Source of the DNA: Pseudomonadota bacterium
Lineage (GTDB): Bacteria; Pseudomonadota; Gammaproteobacteria; Burkholderiales; Burkholderiaceae_D
NCBI GenBank assembly: GCA_023422955.1
Contig: JAFAGG010000011.1
Coordinates: 1 to 15,468, forward strand
Length of the DNA: 15,468 bases
Reading direction: 5' to 3'
The translations under genes and the position numbers were made by a program. Numbering within the stretch: position 1 is the first letter of the stretch; every line of letters begins with the position of its first letter. Below are positions 6,641-13,765 of the stretch, one piece after another. The notes under the pieces were generated by a model that was not told the origin of the DNA, made no database searches, and was given only the letters and a program-made list of their open reading frames with translations.

Positions 6641-7555
6641 ATGGCTGCCATTCAGATTACCCAGGTCGAGAAACGCTACCAAGCGCTGCGTGCGCTGGAC
6701 GGCGTGTCGCTGACGATAGAAGAAGGTGAATTCTTCGGGCTGCTGGGGCCCAATGGGGCAGGCAAGACCACGCTGATTTCCATCATTGCCGGCCTGGCGC
6801 GGGCCGATGCCGGCACCGTTACTATCCTCGGTCATGATGTCGTGACCGATTACCGGCAAACGCGCAGCAAGCTGGGCGTGGTGCCGCAGGAACTGGTATT
6901 CGATCCCTTCTTCACGGTGCGCGAAACCCTGCGCATGCAATCCGGTTATTTCGGCCTGAAGCGCAACGACGACTGGATCGATGAAATCATGCATAACCTG
7001 GGTCTGACCGACAAGGCGGATACCAATACCCGCGCGCTGTCGGGCGGCATGAAGCGCCGCGTGCTGGTGGCGCAGGCGCTGGTGCACAGGCCGCCGGTGA
7101 TCGTGCTGGATGAACCGACTGCCGGCGTGGATGTGGAATTGCGCCAGACGCTGTGGCACTTCATTTCGCGCCTGAACCGCGAAGGCCATACCATCGTGCT
7201 GACCACGCATTACCTGGAAGAAGCGCAGGAACTGTGCAGCCGTATCGCGATGCTGAAGGCGGGCCGGGTGGTGGCGCTGGACAAGACGGAAAACCTGATC
7301 CGGCGCATTTCCGGTTCGCAGCTGATCGTCAAGCTGGCGCAGGGAGGCGTATTGCCGGACAATCTGAAGCCCTTGATGTCGCACCCCGAGGAGCGAGGCG
7401 GCGGTAACAAATATACGCTGCGCATCACTGAATACACGCAAGTCGAACCGATACTCGCCGCCTTGCGCGAGTCGGGAGCCGTGATCGAAGACATGCAGTT
7501 GCAGCAGGCCGACCTGGAAGACGTGTTCATTCAGATCATGGGCGAGGATAAATGA
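6641..7555 (+). CDS. ABC-2 type transporter ATP-binding protein (YadG-like)
   Basis: This is the cytoplasmic ATPase of a two-gene ABC-2 exporter; the substrate is unknown. In 304 residues it shows Walker A GPNGAGKTT (36-44), the Q-loop glutamine in VVPQE (81-85), signature LSGGMKRR (133-140), Walker B VIVLDEPTAG (153-162) and the switch histidine in LTTHYLEEA (H190). A C-terminal domain of about 80 residues ends in the DLEDVFIQIMG motif common in this class. I chose ATG 6641 because it gives MAAIQITQVEKRY, the normal beginning; an upstream TTG at 6611 falls inside the hairpin. There is no Shine-Dalgarno sequence, and the leader is GTTTTCTACGCTTTC. It overlaps the permease gene by four bases. 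Its place between mlaB and ibaG-murA suggests an envelope role, but that is inference. Confidence 0.93.
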   Translation: MAAIQITQVEKRYQALRALDGVSLTIEEGEFFGLLGPNGAGKTTLISIIAGLARADAGTVTILGHDVVTDYRQTRSKLGVVPQELVFDPFFTVRETLRMQSGYFGLKRNDDWIDEIMHNLGLTDKADTNTRALSGGMKRRVLVAQALVHRPPVIVLDEPTAGVDVELRQTLWHFISRLNREGHTIVLTTHYLEEAQELCSRIAMLKAGRVVALDKTENLIRRISGSQLIVKLAQGGVLPDNLKPLMSHPEERGGGNKYTLRITEYTQVEPILAALRESGAVIEDMQLQQADLEDVFIQIMGEDK

Positions 7556-8310
7556 TGACCGGTTTCCAGACCCTGTTCTATAAAGAGATCCTGCGCTTCT
7601 GGAAAGTGGCGATGCAGACGCTCACCGCGCCCATCATCACTTCCATGCTGTATCTGCTGATCTTCGGCCACGTGCTGGAAGGGCGTGTCGAAATCTTCCC
7701 CGGCGTGAGCTACACCGCCTTCCTGGTACCGGGCCTGGTCATGATGAGCGTGCTGCAGAATTCCTTTGCCAACTCGTCTTCATCGATGATCCAGTCCAAG
7801 ATCACCGGCAACCTGGTATTCGTGCTGCTGCCGCCGCTGTCGCACTGGGAAATTTACGGCGCTTATGTGCTGGCGGCCGTGGTGCGCGGCCTGACGGTGG
7901 GGCTGGGCGTATTCCTGGTGACGACCTGGTTTGCCGACCTGAGCTATGTCGCGCCCTGGTGGATCATTGTCTTTTCCGTGCTGGGCGCGGCCATCCTGGC
8001 CACCATGGGCGTAATCGCCGGGATATGGGCGGACAAGTTCGATCAGCTGGCGGCGTTCCAGAATTTTCTGATCATGCCGGCGACCTTCTTATCCGGCGTC
8101 TTTTATTCCATCCATTCGCTGCCGCCCTTTTGGCAGGCGGTGTCGCATGCCAATCCTTTTTTCTATATGATTGATGGCTTTCGTTACGGTTTCTTCGGGA
8201 AGTCGGACGTCGACCCGCTACTGAGTTTTATGATCGTGGCCGTATTTTTTGCCGTTTTGGCCAGCTTGGCCGTGAGCCTGCTGAAATCAGGCTACAAGCT
8301 GAGACATTAA
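7552..8310 (+). CDS. ABC-2 type transporter permease (YadH-like)
   Basis: This 252-residue inner-membrane permease partners the preceding ATPase. It has the ABC-2 membrane family layout: a short amphipathic N-terminus, then about six hydrophobic segments (near 24-40, 55-70, 104-126, 136-160, 168-186 and 226-246). The family motif region PLSHWEIYGAYVLAAVVRG follows helix 2. The highly typical MPATFLSGVFYSIHSLPPFWQAVSHANPFFY region at 175-205 ends with MIDGFRYGFFG. The start ATG 7552 overlaps the upstream stop; a second ATG at 7555 is better spaced from GAGGA at 7544-7548, so the N-terminus may be one residue shorter. The substrate cannot be read from the sequence. A 48-base gap precedes ibaG. 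Confidence 0.93.
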   Translation: MMTGFQTLFYKEILRFWKVAMQTLTAPIITSMLYLLIFGHVLEGRVEIFPGVSYTAFLVPGLVMMSVLQNSFANSSSSMIQSKITGNLVFVLLPPLSHWEIYGAYVLAAVVRGLTVGLGVFLVTTWFADLSYVAPWWIIVFSVLGAAILATMGVIAGIWADKFDQLAAFQNFLIMPATFLSGVFYSIHSLPPFWQAVSHANPFFYMIDGFRYGFFGKSDVDPLLSFMIVAVFFAVLASLAVSLLKSGYKLRH

Positions 8311-8358
8311 ACGCCGACCTGCGCGCTTACGCGTCTCTTATTCTGGATTACGTCATAC

Positions 8359-8601
8359 ATGCTACCTACACCCGACCTCGTTAAAAGTTATATTGCCGCC
8401 GGCCTCGAATGCACGCATCTGGAAGTGGAGGGCGATGGTCAGCATTTCACTGCCGTGATCGTCGCTTCCGCCTTTGCCGGCAAGCGCCTGATCCAGCGCC
8501 ACCAACTGGTATATGCCGCGCTGGGCGACAAGATGCGCGAAGAAATCCACGCGCTGTCGATGAAAACCCTGACCCCGGACGAATACCAGCAGCAGGCATA
8601 A
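8359..8601 (+). CDS. ibaG: BolA family protein IbaG
   Basis: This small 80-residue BolA/YrbA protein probably works with a monothiol glutaredoxin in iron-sulfur cluster handling; IbaG in E. coli is also linked to acid stress. The BolA core is visible: HLEVEGDGQHFTAVIVASAF (20-39) with H29, followed by GKRLIQRHQLVYAALGDKM (41-59), whose RH (47-48) is the family's conserved pair, and a closing helix containing the ALSMKTLTPDEY segment. I name it ibaG rather than bolA because of length and because it directly precedes murA, as in E. coli after the mla genes. Its stop codon overlaps the murA ATG by one base (TAATG), so translation is probably coupled. Confidence 0.92.
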   Translation: MLPTPDLVKSYIAAGLECTHLEVEGDGQHFTAVIVASAFAGKRLIQRHQLVYAALGDKMREEIHALSMKTLTPDEYQQQA

Positions 8602-9851
8602 TGGACAAATTACTCATACAAGGGGGGCATCGCTTATCCGGTGAAATCCGGATCTCCGGTGCCAAGAATGCCGCGTTGCCGATACTGTGCGCGGGCCTGC
8701 TGACTGAAGACACCATCCACCTGTCGAATGTCCCCAAGCTGCAGGATGTGGCGACCATGCTTACGCTGCTGCGGCAGATGGGTCTGCGCGTCGAAGTGGA
8801 AGATGAACGCGTCGCACTGAATGGCGGCGCGATCGACAAGCTGGAAGCGCCGTATGAAATGGTGAAGACCATGCGCGCTTCCATCCTGGTGCTGGGGCCG
8901 CTGCTGGCGCGCTTCGGCGAAGCCAAGGTTTCCCTGCCCGGCGGTTGCGCAATCGGTTCGCGCCCGGTGGATCAGCACATCAAGGGCCTGATGGCCATGG
9001 GCGCAGAAATCCGCATCGAAGGCGGCTACATCCATGCGCGCGCGAAGAAACTGCGTGGCGCCAAGATCGTGACCGACATGATCACCGTCACCGGCACCGA
9101 AAACCTGATGATGGCCGCAGCGCTGGCCGAAGGCACGACAGTGCTGGAAAACGCCGCGCGCGAGCCGGAAGTCACCGACCTGGCCAACCTGCTGGTGGCC
9201 ATGGGTGCGCAGATCGAAGGCATAGGCAGCGATCGCCTGGTGATTCACGGCGTGGAACGCCTGCGGGGTGCTTCGCATGCGATCGTGGCGGACCGTATTG
9301 AAACCGGCACCTTTCTGTGTGCGGTGGCGGCGGTAGGCGGCGATGTGACACTCACCAATACCAGCGCCGATCTGCTGGATGTGGCGATGGACAAGCTGCG
9401 CGAGGCCGGTGCGATCCTGACCAGCGGCGACGACTGGATACGCATACAAATGGCGGCGCGGCCGAAAGCGGTGAGTTTTCGCACCACCGAATATCCGGGC
9501 TTCCCGACCGACATGCAGGCGCAGTTCATGGCCTTGAACTGCGTTGCCGAAGGCAGTGCGCGCGTGGTCGAAACCATTTTCGAAAACCGTTTCATGCACG
9601 TGCAGGAGCTGGTGCGCCTGGGTGCCGCTATCGGTATCGAAGGCCACACGGCCACCGTGCAGGGTGTGGAAAAACTGGTCGGCGCGCCGGTGATGGCGAC
9701 CGATCTGCGCGCGTCGGCTTCGCTGGTGATCGCCGGTCTGGCAGCGGAAGGCGAAACCCTGGTGGACCGCATTTACCATCTGGATCGCGGTTACGATCGC
9801 ATGGAAGAAAAGCTGTCGTCGGTAGGCGCCCAGATACGGCGGGTAAGATAA
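8601..9851 (+). CDS. murA: UDP-N-acetylglucosamine 1-carboxyvinyltransferase MurA
   Basis: MurA transfers the enolpyruvyl group of phosphoenolpyruvate to UDP-GlcNAc, the first committed step of peptidoglycan synthesis, in the cytoplasm. The 416 residues match family length. K22 of GAKNAALP (20-27) is the conserved active-site lysine, and C116 in PGGCAIGSRPVDQH is the catalytic cysteine attacked by fosfomycin. YPGFPTDMQAQFM carries the catalytic aspartate, and the C-terminus LDRGYDRMEEKLSSVGA is typical. ATG 8601 is the start: it gives MDKLLIQGG, overlaps the ibaG stop and has an AGCAGG ribosome site; the frame extends upstream into ibaG but only as a shadow. hisG begins fourteen bases after the stop, so murA and the his genes may be co-transcribed. 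Confidence 0.98.
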   Translation: MDKLLIQGGHRLSGEIRISGAKNAALPILCAGLLTEDTIHLSNVPKLQDVATMLTLLRQMGLRVEVEDERVALNGGAIDKLEAPYEMVKTMRASILVLGPLLARFGEAKVSLPGGCAIGSRPVDQHIKGLMAMGAEIRIEGGYIHARAKKLRGAKIVTDMITVTGTENLMMAAALAEGTTVLENAAREPEVTDLANLLVAMGAQIEGIGSDRLVIHGVERLRGASHAIVADRIETGTFLCAVAAVGGDVTLTNTSADLLDVAMDKLREAGAILTSGDDWIRIQMAARPKAVSFRTTEYPGFPTDMQAQFMALNCVAEGSARVVETIFENRFMHVQELVRLGAAIGIEGHTATVQGVEKLVGAPVMATDLRASASLVIAGLAAEGETLVDRIYHLDRGYDRMEEKLSSVGAQIRRVR

Positions 9852-9865
9852 ACGGTACACAATAA

Positions 9866-10522
9866 ATGGCACAACAAAAACTGACGCTGGCCCTGTCCAA
9901 GGGCCGCATTTTCGAAGAAACGCTGCCGCTGCTGGAAGCCGCAGGCATCGTCGTTGCTGAAGACCCGGAAAAATCGCGCAAGCTGATCCTGCCGACCAAC
10001 GACCCCAATGTGCAAGTGATCATCGTGCGCGCCTCCGACGTGCCGACCTACGTGCAATATGGCGCGGCGGATTTCGGCGTGGCCGGCAAGGATGTGCTGC
10101 TGGAGCATGGCGGCGAAGGCCTGTATCAGCCCATCGACCTGCATATCGCCAATTGTCGCATGTCGGTCGCGGTGCAGGCAGGTTTCGATTACGCCAGTGC
10201 GGTGCACCAAGGCGCTCGCCTGCGCGTGGCGACCAAGTACGTACAGACCGCGCGCGAGCATTTCGCCGCCAAGGGCGTGCACGTGGACCTGATCAAGCTG
10301 TACGGCTCGATGGAACTGGCACCGCTGGTGGGATTGTCGGATGCGATCGTGGACCTGGTCAGCACCGGCAGCACGCTGCGTGCGAATAACCTGGTTGAAG
10401 TCGAGCACATCATGGAGATCTCCTCGCGCCTGGTGGTGAACCAGGCAGCACTGAAACTGAAGCGCGCACGACTGCAGCCGATACTGGAAGCCTTTGAAAA
10501 AGCCTCGGTCGTCCCCACCTGA
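9866..10522 (+). CDS. hisG: ATP phosphoribosyltransferase, short form (catalytic subunit)
   Basis: HisG joins ATP and PRPP to make phosphoribosyl-ATP, the first step of histidine synthesis. At 218 residues it is the short form, without the C-terminal histidine-binding regulatory domain of long HisG, so by family knowledge it needs a HisZ partner; no hisZ is in this window. Visible signatures are LALSKGRIFEETLPLLE (8-24), YGAADFGVAGKDVLLE (65-80) and the PRPP-binding loop DLVSTGSTLRANNL (163-176). ATG 9866 lies fourteen bases after murA without an evident Shine-Dalgarno sequence (leader ACGGTACACAATAA). It is first in the his gene order here. Confidence 0.97.
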   Translation: MAQQKLTLALSKGRIFEETLPLLEAAGIVVAEDPEKSRKLILPTNDPNVQVIIVRASDVPTYVQYGAADFGVAGKDVLLEHGGEGLYQPIDLHIANCRMSVAVQAGFDYASAVHQGARLRVATKYVQTAREHFAAKGVHVDLIKLYGSMELAPLVGLSDAIVDLVSTGSTLRANNLVEVEHIMEISSRLVVNQAALKLKRARLQPILEAFEKASVVPT

Positions 10523-10551
10523 CAAGGCAGGCCCGCCTGAAAAGAAAAGTC

Positions 10552-11865
10552 ATGTCTCTGAACCTACGCAAACTTGATTCCTCCGATGCCGATTTTGCTT
10601 CGCAACTGAAAGCGGTACTCGCTTTCGAAGCGTCGGAAGATGAAGCCATCGACCAGGCGGCCGCGAGCATACTCGCCGCCGTCAAGCAGGAAGGCGACGC
10701 CGCCGTGCTGCGCTTTACCCAGCAGTTCGACAGGGTGCCGGCCGATAGCGTGGCCGCGCTGGAAATCGATCACGCGCAATTGCAGGCGTCGCTGGACAAG
10801 CTGCCTGCCGCGCAGCGCGCAGCCTTGCAGACTGCCGCCGACCGCGTGCGCGCCTACCACGAGCGCCAGCGCCAGGAATGCGGTTCCGACGGTTTCACCT
10901 ATACCGAAGCCGACGGCACGATGCTGGGGCAGAAAGTCACGCCGCTGGACCGCGTCGGCATCTATGTCCCCGGCGGCAAGGCGGCTTATCCGTCGTCGGT
11001 GCTGATGAATGCGATCCCGGCCAAGGTCGCCGGTGTGCAGGAAATCATCATGGTGGTGCCGACTCCCGACGGCGTGAAGAATGAGCTGGTGCTGGCAGCC
11101 GCAGCGATTGCCGGCGTGGACCGCGTGTTCACTATCGGCGGTGCGCAGGCGGTTGGCGCGCTGGCCTACGGCACGGACACCATTCCGCAAGTAGATAAAA
11201 TCGTCGGTCCCGGCAATGCCTATGTGGCCGCTGCCAAGCGCCGCGTGTTCGGCATCGTCGGCATCGACATGATCGCCGGACCTTCCGAGATCCTGGTGAT
11301 CTGCGATGGCAGCACCGATCCGGACTGGGTCGCGATGGACCTGTTTTCGCAAGCCGAGCACGACGAACTGGCGCAATCCATCATGCTGTGTCCGGATGCC
11401 GATTACATCGCGCGCGTGGAAGCCAGCATCAATCGCCAGATCGAGGAAATGCCGCGTAAGGACGTGATCCGTACCTCGCTGGTGAATCGCGGCGCGCTGG
11501 TCAAGGTGCGCGACATGGATGAAGCCTGCGAGATCGCCAACCTGATCGCGGCCGAACACCTGGAAATCTCCGCCGAGCAGCCGCAGCAATGGGCCGACAA
11601 GATTCGCCATGCCGGCGCAATGTTCCTCGGTCGTTTCACTTCCGAGTCGCTCGGCGATTACTGCGCCGGTCCCAACCACGTATTGCCGACTTCCCGCACC
11701 GCGCGCTTCTCGTCGCCGCTGGGCGTGTACGATTTCCAGAAGCGCTCCAGCCTGATCCAGGTCAGCGAAGCCGGTGCGCAGACGCTGGGCAAGATCGCCG
11801 CCGAACTGGCTTACGGCGAAGGCTTGCAGGCGCATGCCCGCTCCGCTGAATACCGGCTGAAATAG
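10552..11865 (+). CDS. hisD: Histidinol dehydrogenase
   Basis: HisD is a zinc enzyme that oxidises L-histidinol to L-histidine in two NAD-dependent steps, the end of the pathway. In 437 residues the predicted zinc ligands are all present: Q267 and H270 (SQAEHDE), D369 (LGDYCAGPNH) and H428 (LQAHARSAEY). The catalytic pair E335-H336 is in AEHLEI. The substrate and NAD regions VGIYVPGGKAAYPSSVLMN (135-153) and GPSEILVI (243-250) are typical. Length is normal. The start is preceded by the purine-rich AAAAGAAAAG. The stop is only four bases before the DNA methyltransferase gene. Confidence 0.98.
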   Translation: MSLNLRKLDSSDADFASQLKAVLAFEASEDEAIDQAAASILAAVKQEGDAAVLRFTQQFDRVPADSVAALEIDHAQLQASLDKLPAAQRAALQTAADRVRAYHERQRQECGSDGFTYTEADGTMLGQKVTPLDRVGIYVPGGKAAYPSSVLMNAIPAKVAGVQEIIMVVPTPDGVKNELVLAAAAIAGVDRVFTIGGAQAVGALAYGTDTIPQVDKIVGPGNAYVAAAKRRVFGIVGIDMIAGPSEILVICDGSTDPDWVAMDLFSQAEHDELAQSIMLCPDADYIARVEASINRQIEEMPRKDVIRTSLVNRGALVKVRDMDEACEIANLIAAEHLEISAEQPQQWADKIRHAGAMFLGRFTSESLGDYCAGPNHVLPTSRTARFSSPLGVYDFQKRSSLIQVSEAGAQTLGKIAAELAYGEGLQAHARSAEYRLK

Positions 11866-11869
11866 AGCT

Positions 11870-12640
11870 ATGGGCGAATGGCTTGATCAAGTCTTTTGCG
11901 AAGATGCGCTGCAAGGCATAGCGCGTCTGCCCGATCACAGCATAGACCTGATCATCGCCGATCCGCCCTATGGCCTGGGCAAGGATTACGGCAACGATTC
12001 GGACAAGCTGGAAGCCGATGCCTACCTGGCATGGACCGAGCGCTGGGTGGATGCAGTGCTGCCCAAGCTCAAGGCCAGCGGCAGCTTTTACATTTTCCTG
12101 ACCTGGCGCTATTCGCCCGAGATTTTCGTGATGCTCAAGCAGCGCATGACGATGGTGAACGAGATCGTCTGGGATCGTCGTGTGCCCTCCATGGGCGGCA
12201 GCACGCGGCGTTATTCATCGGTGCATGACACGATAGGATTCTTTGCGAAGTCGAAAGACTATCATTTCGATCTCGACGCAGTGCGCATTCCGTATGACGC
12301 GGAGACCAAGAAGGCGCGTTCGCGCTCCATCTTCGTGGGAGCAAAGTGGCTGGAACTGGGGTATAACCCCAAGGATGTATGGAGCGTGTCGCGCCTGCAC
12401 CGCGAACACCGCGAGCGCGCCGATCATCCGACTCAAAAGCCGCTGGAAATCATAGAGCGCATGGTGAAAGCATCGTGTCCCGCGAACGGCGTCGTGCTGG
12501 ACCCGTTCATGGGCAGCGGCACCACGGCGGTAGCGGCAAAACGCTGCGGCCGCCATTTTGTCGGCTTCGAGATGAACCGTGATTATTGCGGCCTGATCGA
12601 GCAGCGCCTGGCGGCGCTGGAAACAGTCGTAACTGTCTGA
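11870..12640 (+). CDS. Site-specific DNA methyltransferase (N6-adenine or N4-cytosine), solitary
   Basis: A 256-residue member of the N6/N4 DNA methyltransferase family, which transfers a methyl group from S-adenosylmethionine to an adenine N6 or cytosine N4. The catalytic DPPY (31-34) precedes the AdoMet-binding DPFMGSGTT (211-219), the order of beta-class enzymes. HPTQKP (186-191) and GFEMNRDY (232-239) are further family marks. A middle region (about 100-180, including GGSTRRYSSVHDTIGFFAKS) probably holds target recognition; the target site cannot be read from sequence. DPPY fits adenine methylation best but does not prove it. No restriction endonuclease gene is adjacent. It is packed in the his operon, four bases after hisD and nineteen before hisC. 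The overall design resembles the orphan enzyme YhdJ of E. coli, but I claim no orthology. Confidence 0.92.
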   Translation: MGEWLDQVFCEDALQGIARLPDHSIDLIIADPPYGLGKDYGNDSDKLEADAYLAWTERWVDAVLPKLKASGSFYIFLTWRYSPEIFVMLKQRMTMVNEIVWDRRVPSMGGSTRRYSSVHDTIGFFAKSKDYHFDLDAVRIPYDAETKKARSRSIFVGAKWLELGYNPKDVWSVSRLHREHRERADHPTQKPLEIIERMVKASCPANGVVLDPFMGSGTTAVAAKRCGRHFVGFEMNRDYCGLIEQRLAALETVVTV

Positions 12641-12659
12641 CTTTCTGTTTTCTTTTGTC

Positions 12660-13748
12660 ATGTCACTGATTCAAAACATCATCCGTCCCGAGATCCTGAA
12701 GCGCGCTGCGTATCAGGTGGCCGATTCCGCCGGTTATATCAAGCTCGATGCGATGGAAAATCCTTATCCGCTGCCCGACGATATCCGCACCGCGCTGGCA
12801 CAGCGCTTGTCGGAAGTGGCGCTCAACCGTTATCCGGTGCCCAGCTATGCCGAGCTGAAACAGCGCATCCGCGACAAGCTGGGCGTGCCAGCCGGTTACG
12901 ACGTGTTGCTGGGCAATGGTTCGGATGAATTGATTGCGCTGCTGTCGGTGGCCTGTGCCAAACCGGGAGCAGTGGTGCTGGCACCCGAGCCTTGCTTCGT
13001 GATGTATTCGGTATCGGCCGAGCTGGCCGGCATGCAGTATGTGGGTGTACCGCTGAAAGCGGATTTTTCGCTGGATCTGGACGCGATGCTTGCGGCCATC
13101 AGCCAGCATCAGCCGGCCATCACTTATCTGGCCTATCCGAACAATCCGACCGGCAATGAATACAGTGTCGACGACATGGTGGCGATTATCCGCGCCGTCG
13201 GCGACAAAGGCATTGTGGTGGTGGACGAGGCTTATCAGCCTTTCGCCAGCGGCAGCTTCATGTCGCGCCTGCCGGAATTCGAGAATCTGGTCGTAATGCG
13301 CACCGTTTCCAAGCTGGGACTGGCCGGCATACGCCTCGGTTACATGTCGGCCTCCGATGCCTTGCTGGTGGAAATCGACAAGGTGCGCCCGCCTTATAAC
13401 ATCAATGTCCTGACCCAGGCCGCTGCCGAATTCATGCTGGACCACATCGAAGTGCTGGATGGTCAGGCAGCGTCTATCCGTGAAGAGCGCCATCGCCTGA
13501 GCGCCGCGCTGGCGGCTTTGCCGGATGTGCAAGTGTTTGCCTCGGACGCCAATTTCCTGTTATTCCGGATAAACAATCCGGCGCTGGATACCACTGCCGT
13601 GTTGAGTGGATTATTGCAGCGTGGGGTTTTAATCAAAAATGTAGGTAAAATGCACCCATTGCTCAAAAATTGCATGCGGGTTACAGTCAGTACTCCCGAA
13701 GAGAACCTTTCCTTCATCGAGGCATTGAGCGCCTCACTCGCTGTGTAA
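12660..13748 (+). CDS. hisC: Histidinol-phosphate aminotransferase
   Basis: HisC is a PLP enzyme converting imidazole-acetol phosphate and glutamate to histidinol phosphate. The 362 residues show the class I/II aminotransferase pattern: GNGSDELI (85-92), YPNNPTG (159-165), DEAYQPF (189-195), the PLP lysine K218 in RTVSKLGLAGIRLGY, and a C-terminal arginine (R340) in NCMRVTVSTPEEN. The N-terminal KLDAMENPYPLP is typical of the bacterial HisC group. ATG 12660 follows a purely pyrimidine-rich leader, CTTTCTGTTTTCTTTTGTC, with no Shine-Dalgarno sequence. The gene before it is the DNA methyltransferase rather than hisD, an unusual order. hisB starts seventeen bases after the stop. Confidence 0.97.
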   Translation: MSLIQNIIRPEILKRAAYQVADSAGYIKLDAMENPYPLPDDIRTALAQRLSEVALNRYPVPSYAELKQRIRDKLGVPAGYDVLLGNGSDELIALLSVACAKPGAVVLAPEPCFVMYSVSAELAGMQYVGVPLKADFSLDLDAMLAAISQHQPAITYLAYPNNPTGNEYSVDDMVAIIRAVGDKGIVVVDEAYQPFASGSFMSRLPEFENLVVMRTVSKLGLAGIRLGYMSASDALLVEIDKVRPPYNINVLTQAAAEFMLDHIEVLDGQAASIREERHRLSAALAALPDVQVFASDANFLLFRINNPALDTTAVLSGLLQRGVLIKNVGKMHPLLKNCMRVTVSTPEENLSFIEALSASLAV

Positions 13749-13765
13749 TTTGAATTCCTCTTATC

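Noticed and set aside
8409..8600. Upstream extension of murA from ATG 8409
   Set aside because: This would overlap nearly all of ibaG. The extra residues read as out-of-frame ibaG, and MDKLL at 8601 is the normal MurA start.
8634..9872. 412-codon minus-strand open frame opposite murA
   Set aside because: Shadow of murA, with His/Arg-rich composition and no domain signature.
10564..11835. 423-codon minus-strand open frame opposite hisD
   Set aside because: Mirror of hisD codon bias; no domain, no ribosome site, and hisD itself has all catalytic residues.
11870..12640. Methyltransferase as part of a complete restriction-modification or phage-defence island
   Set aside because: The neighbours on both sides are his genes, with no nuclease, specificity subunit, integrase or composition shift in the window.
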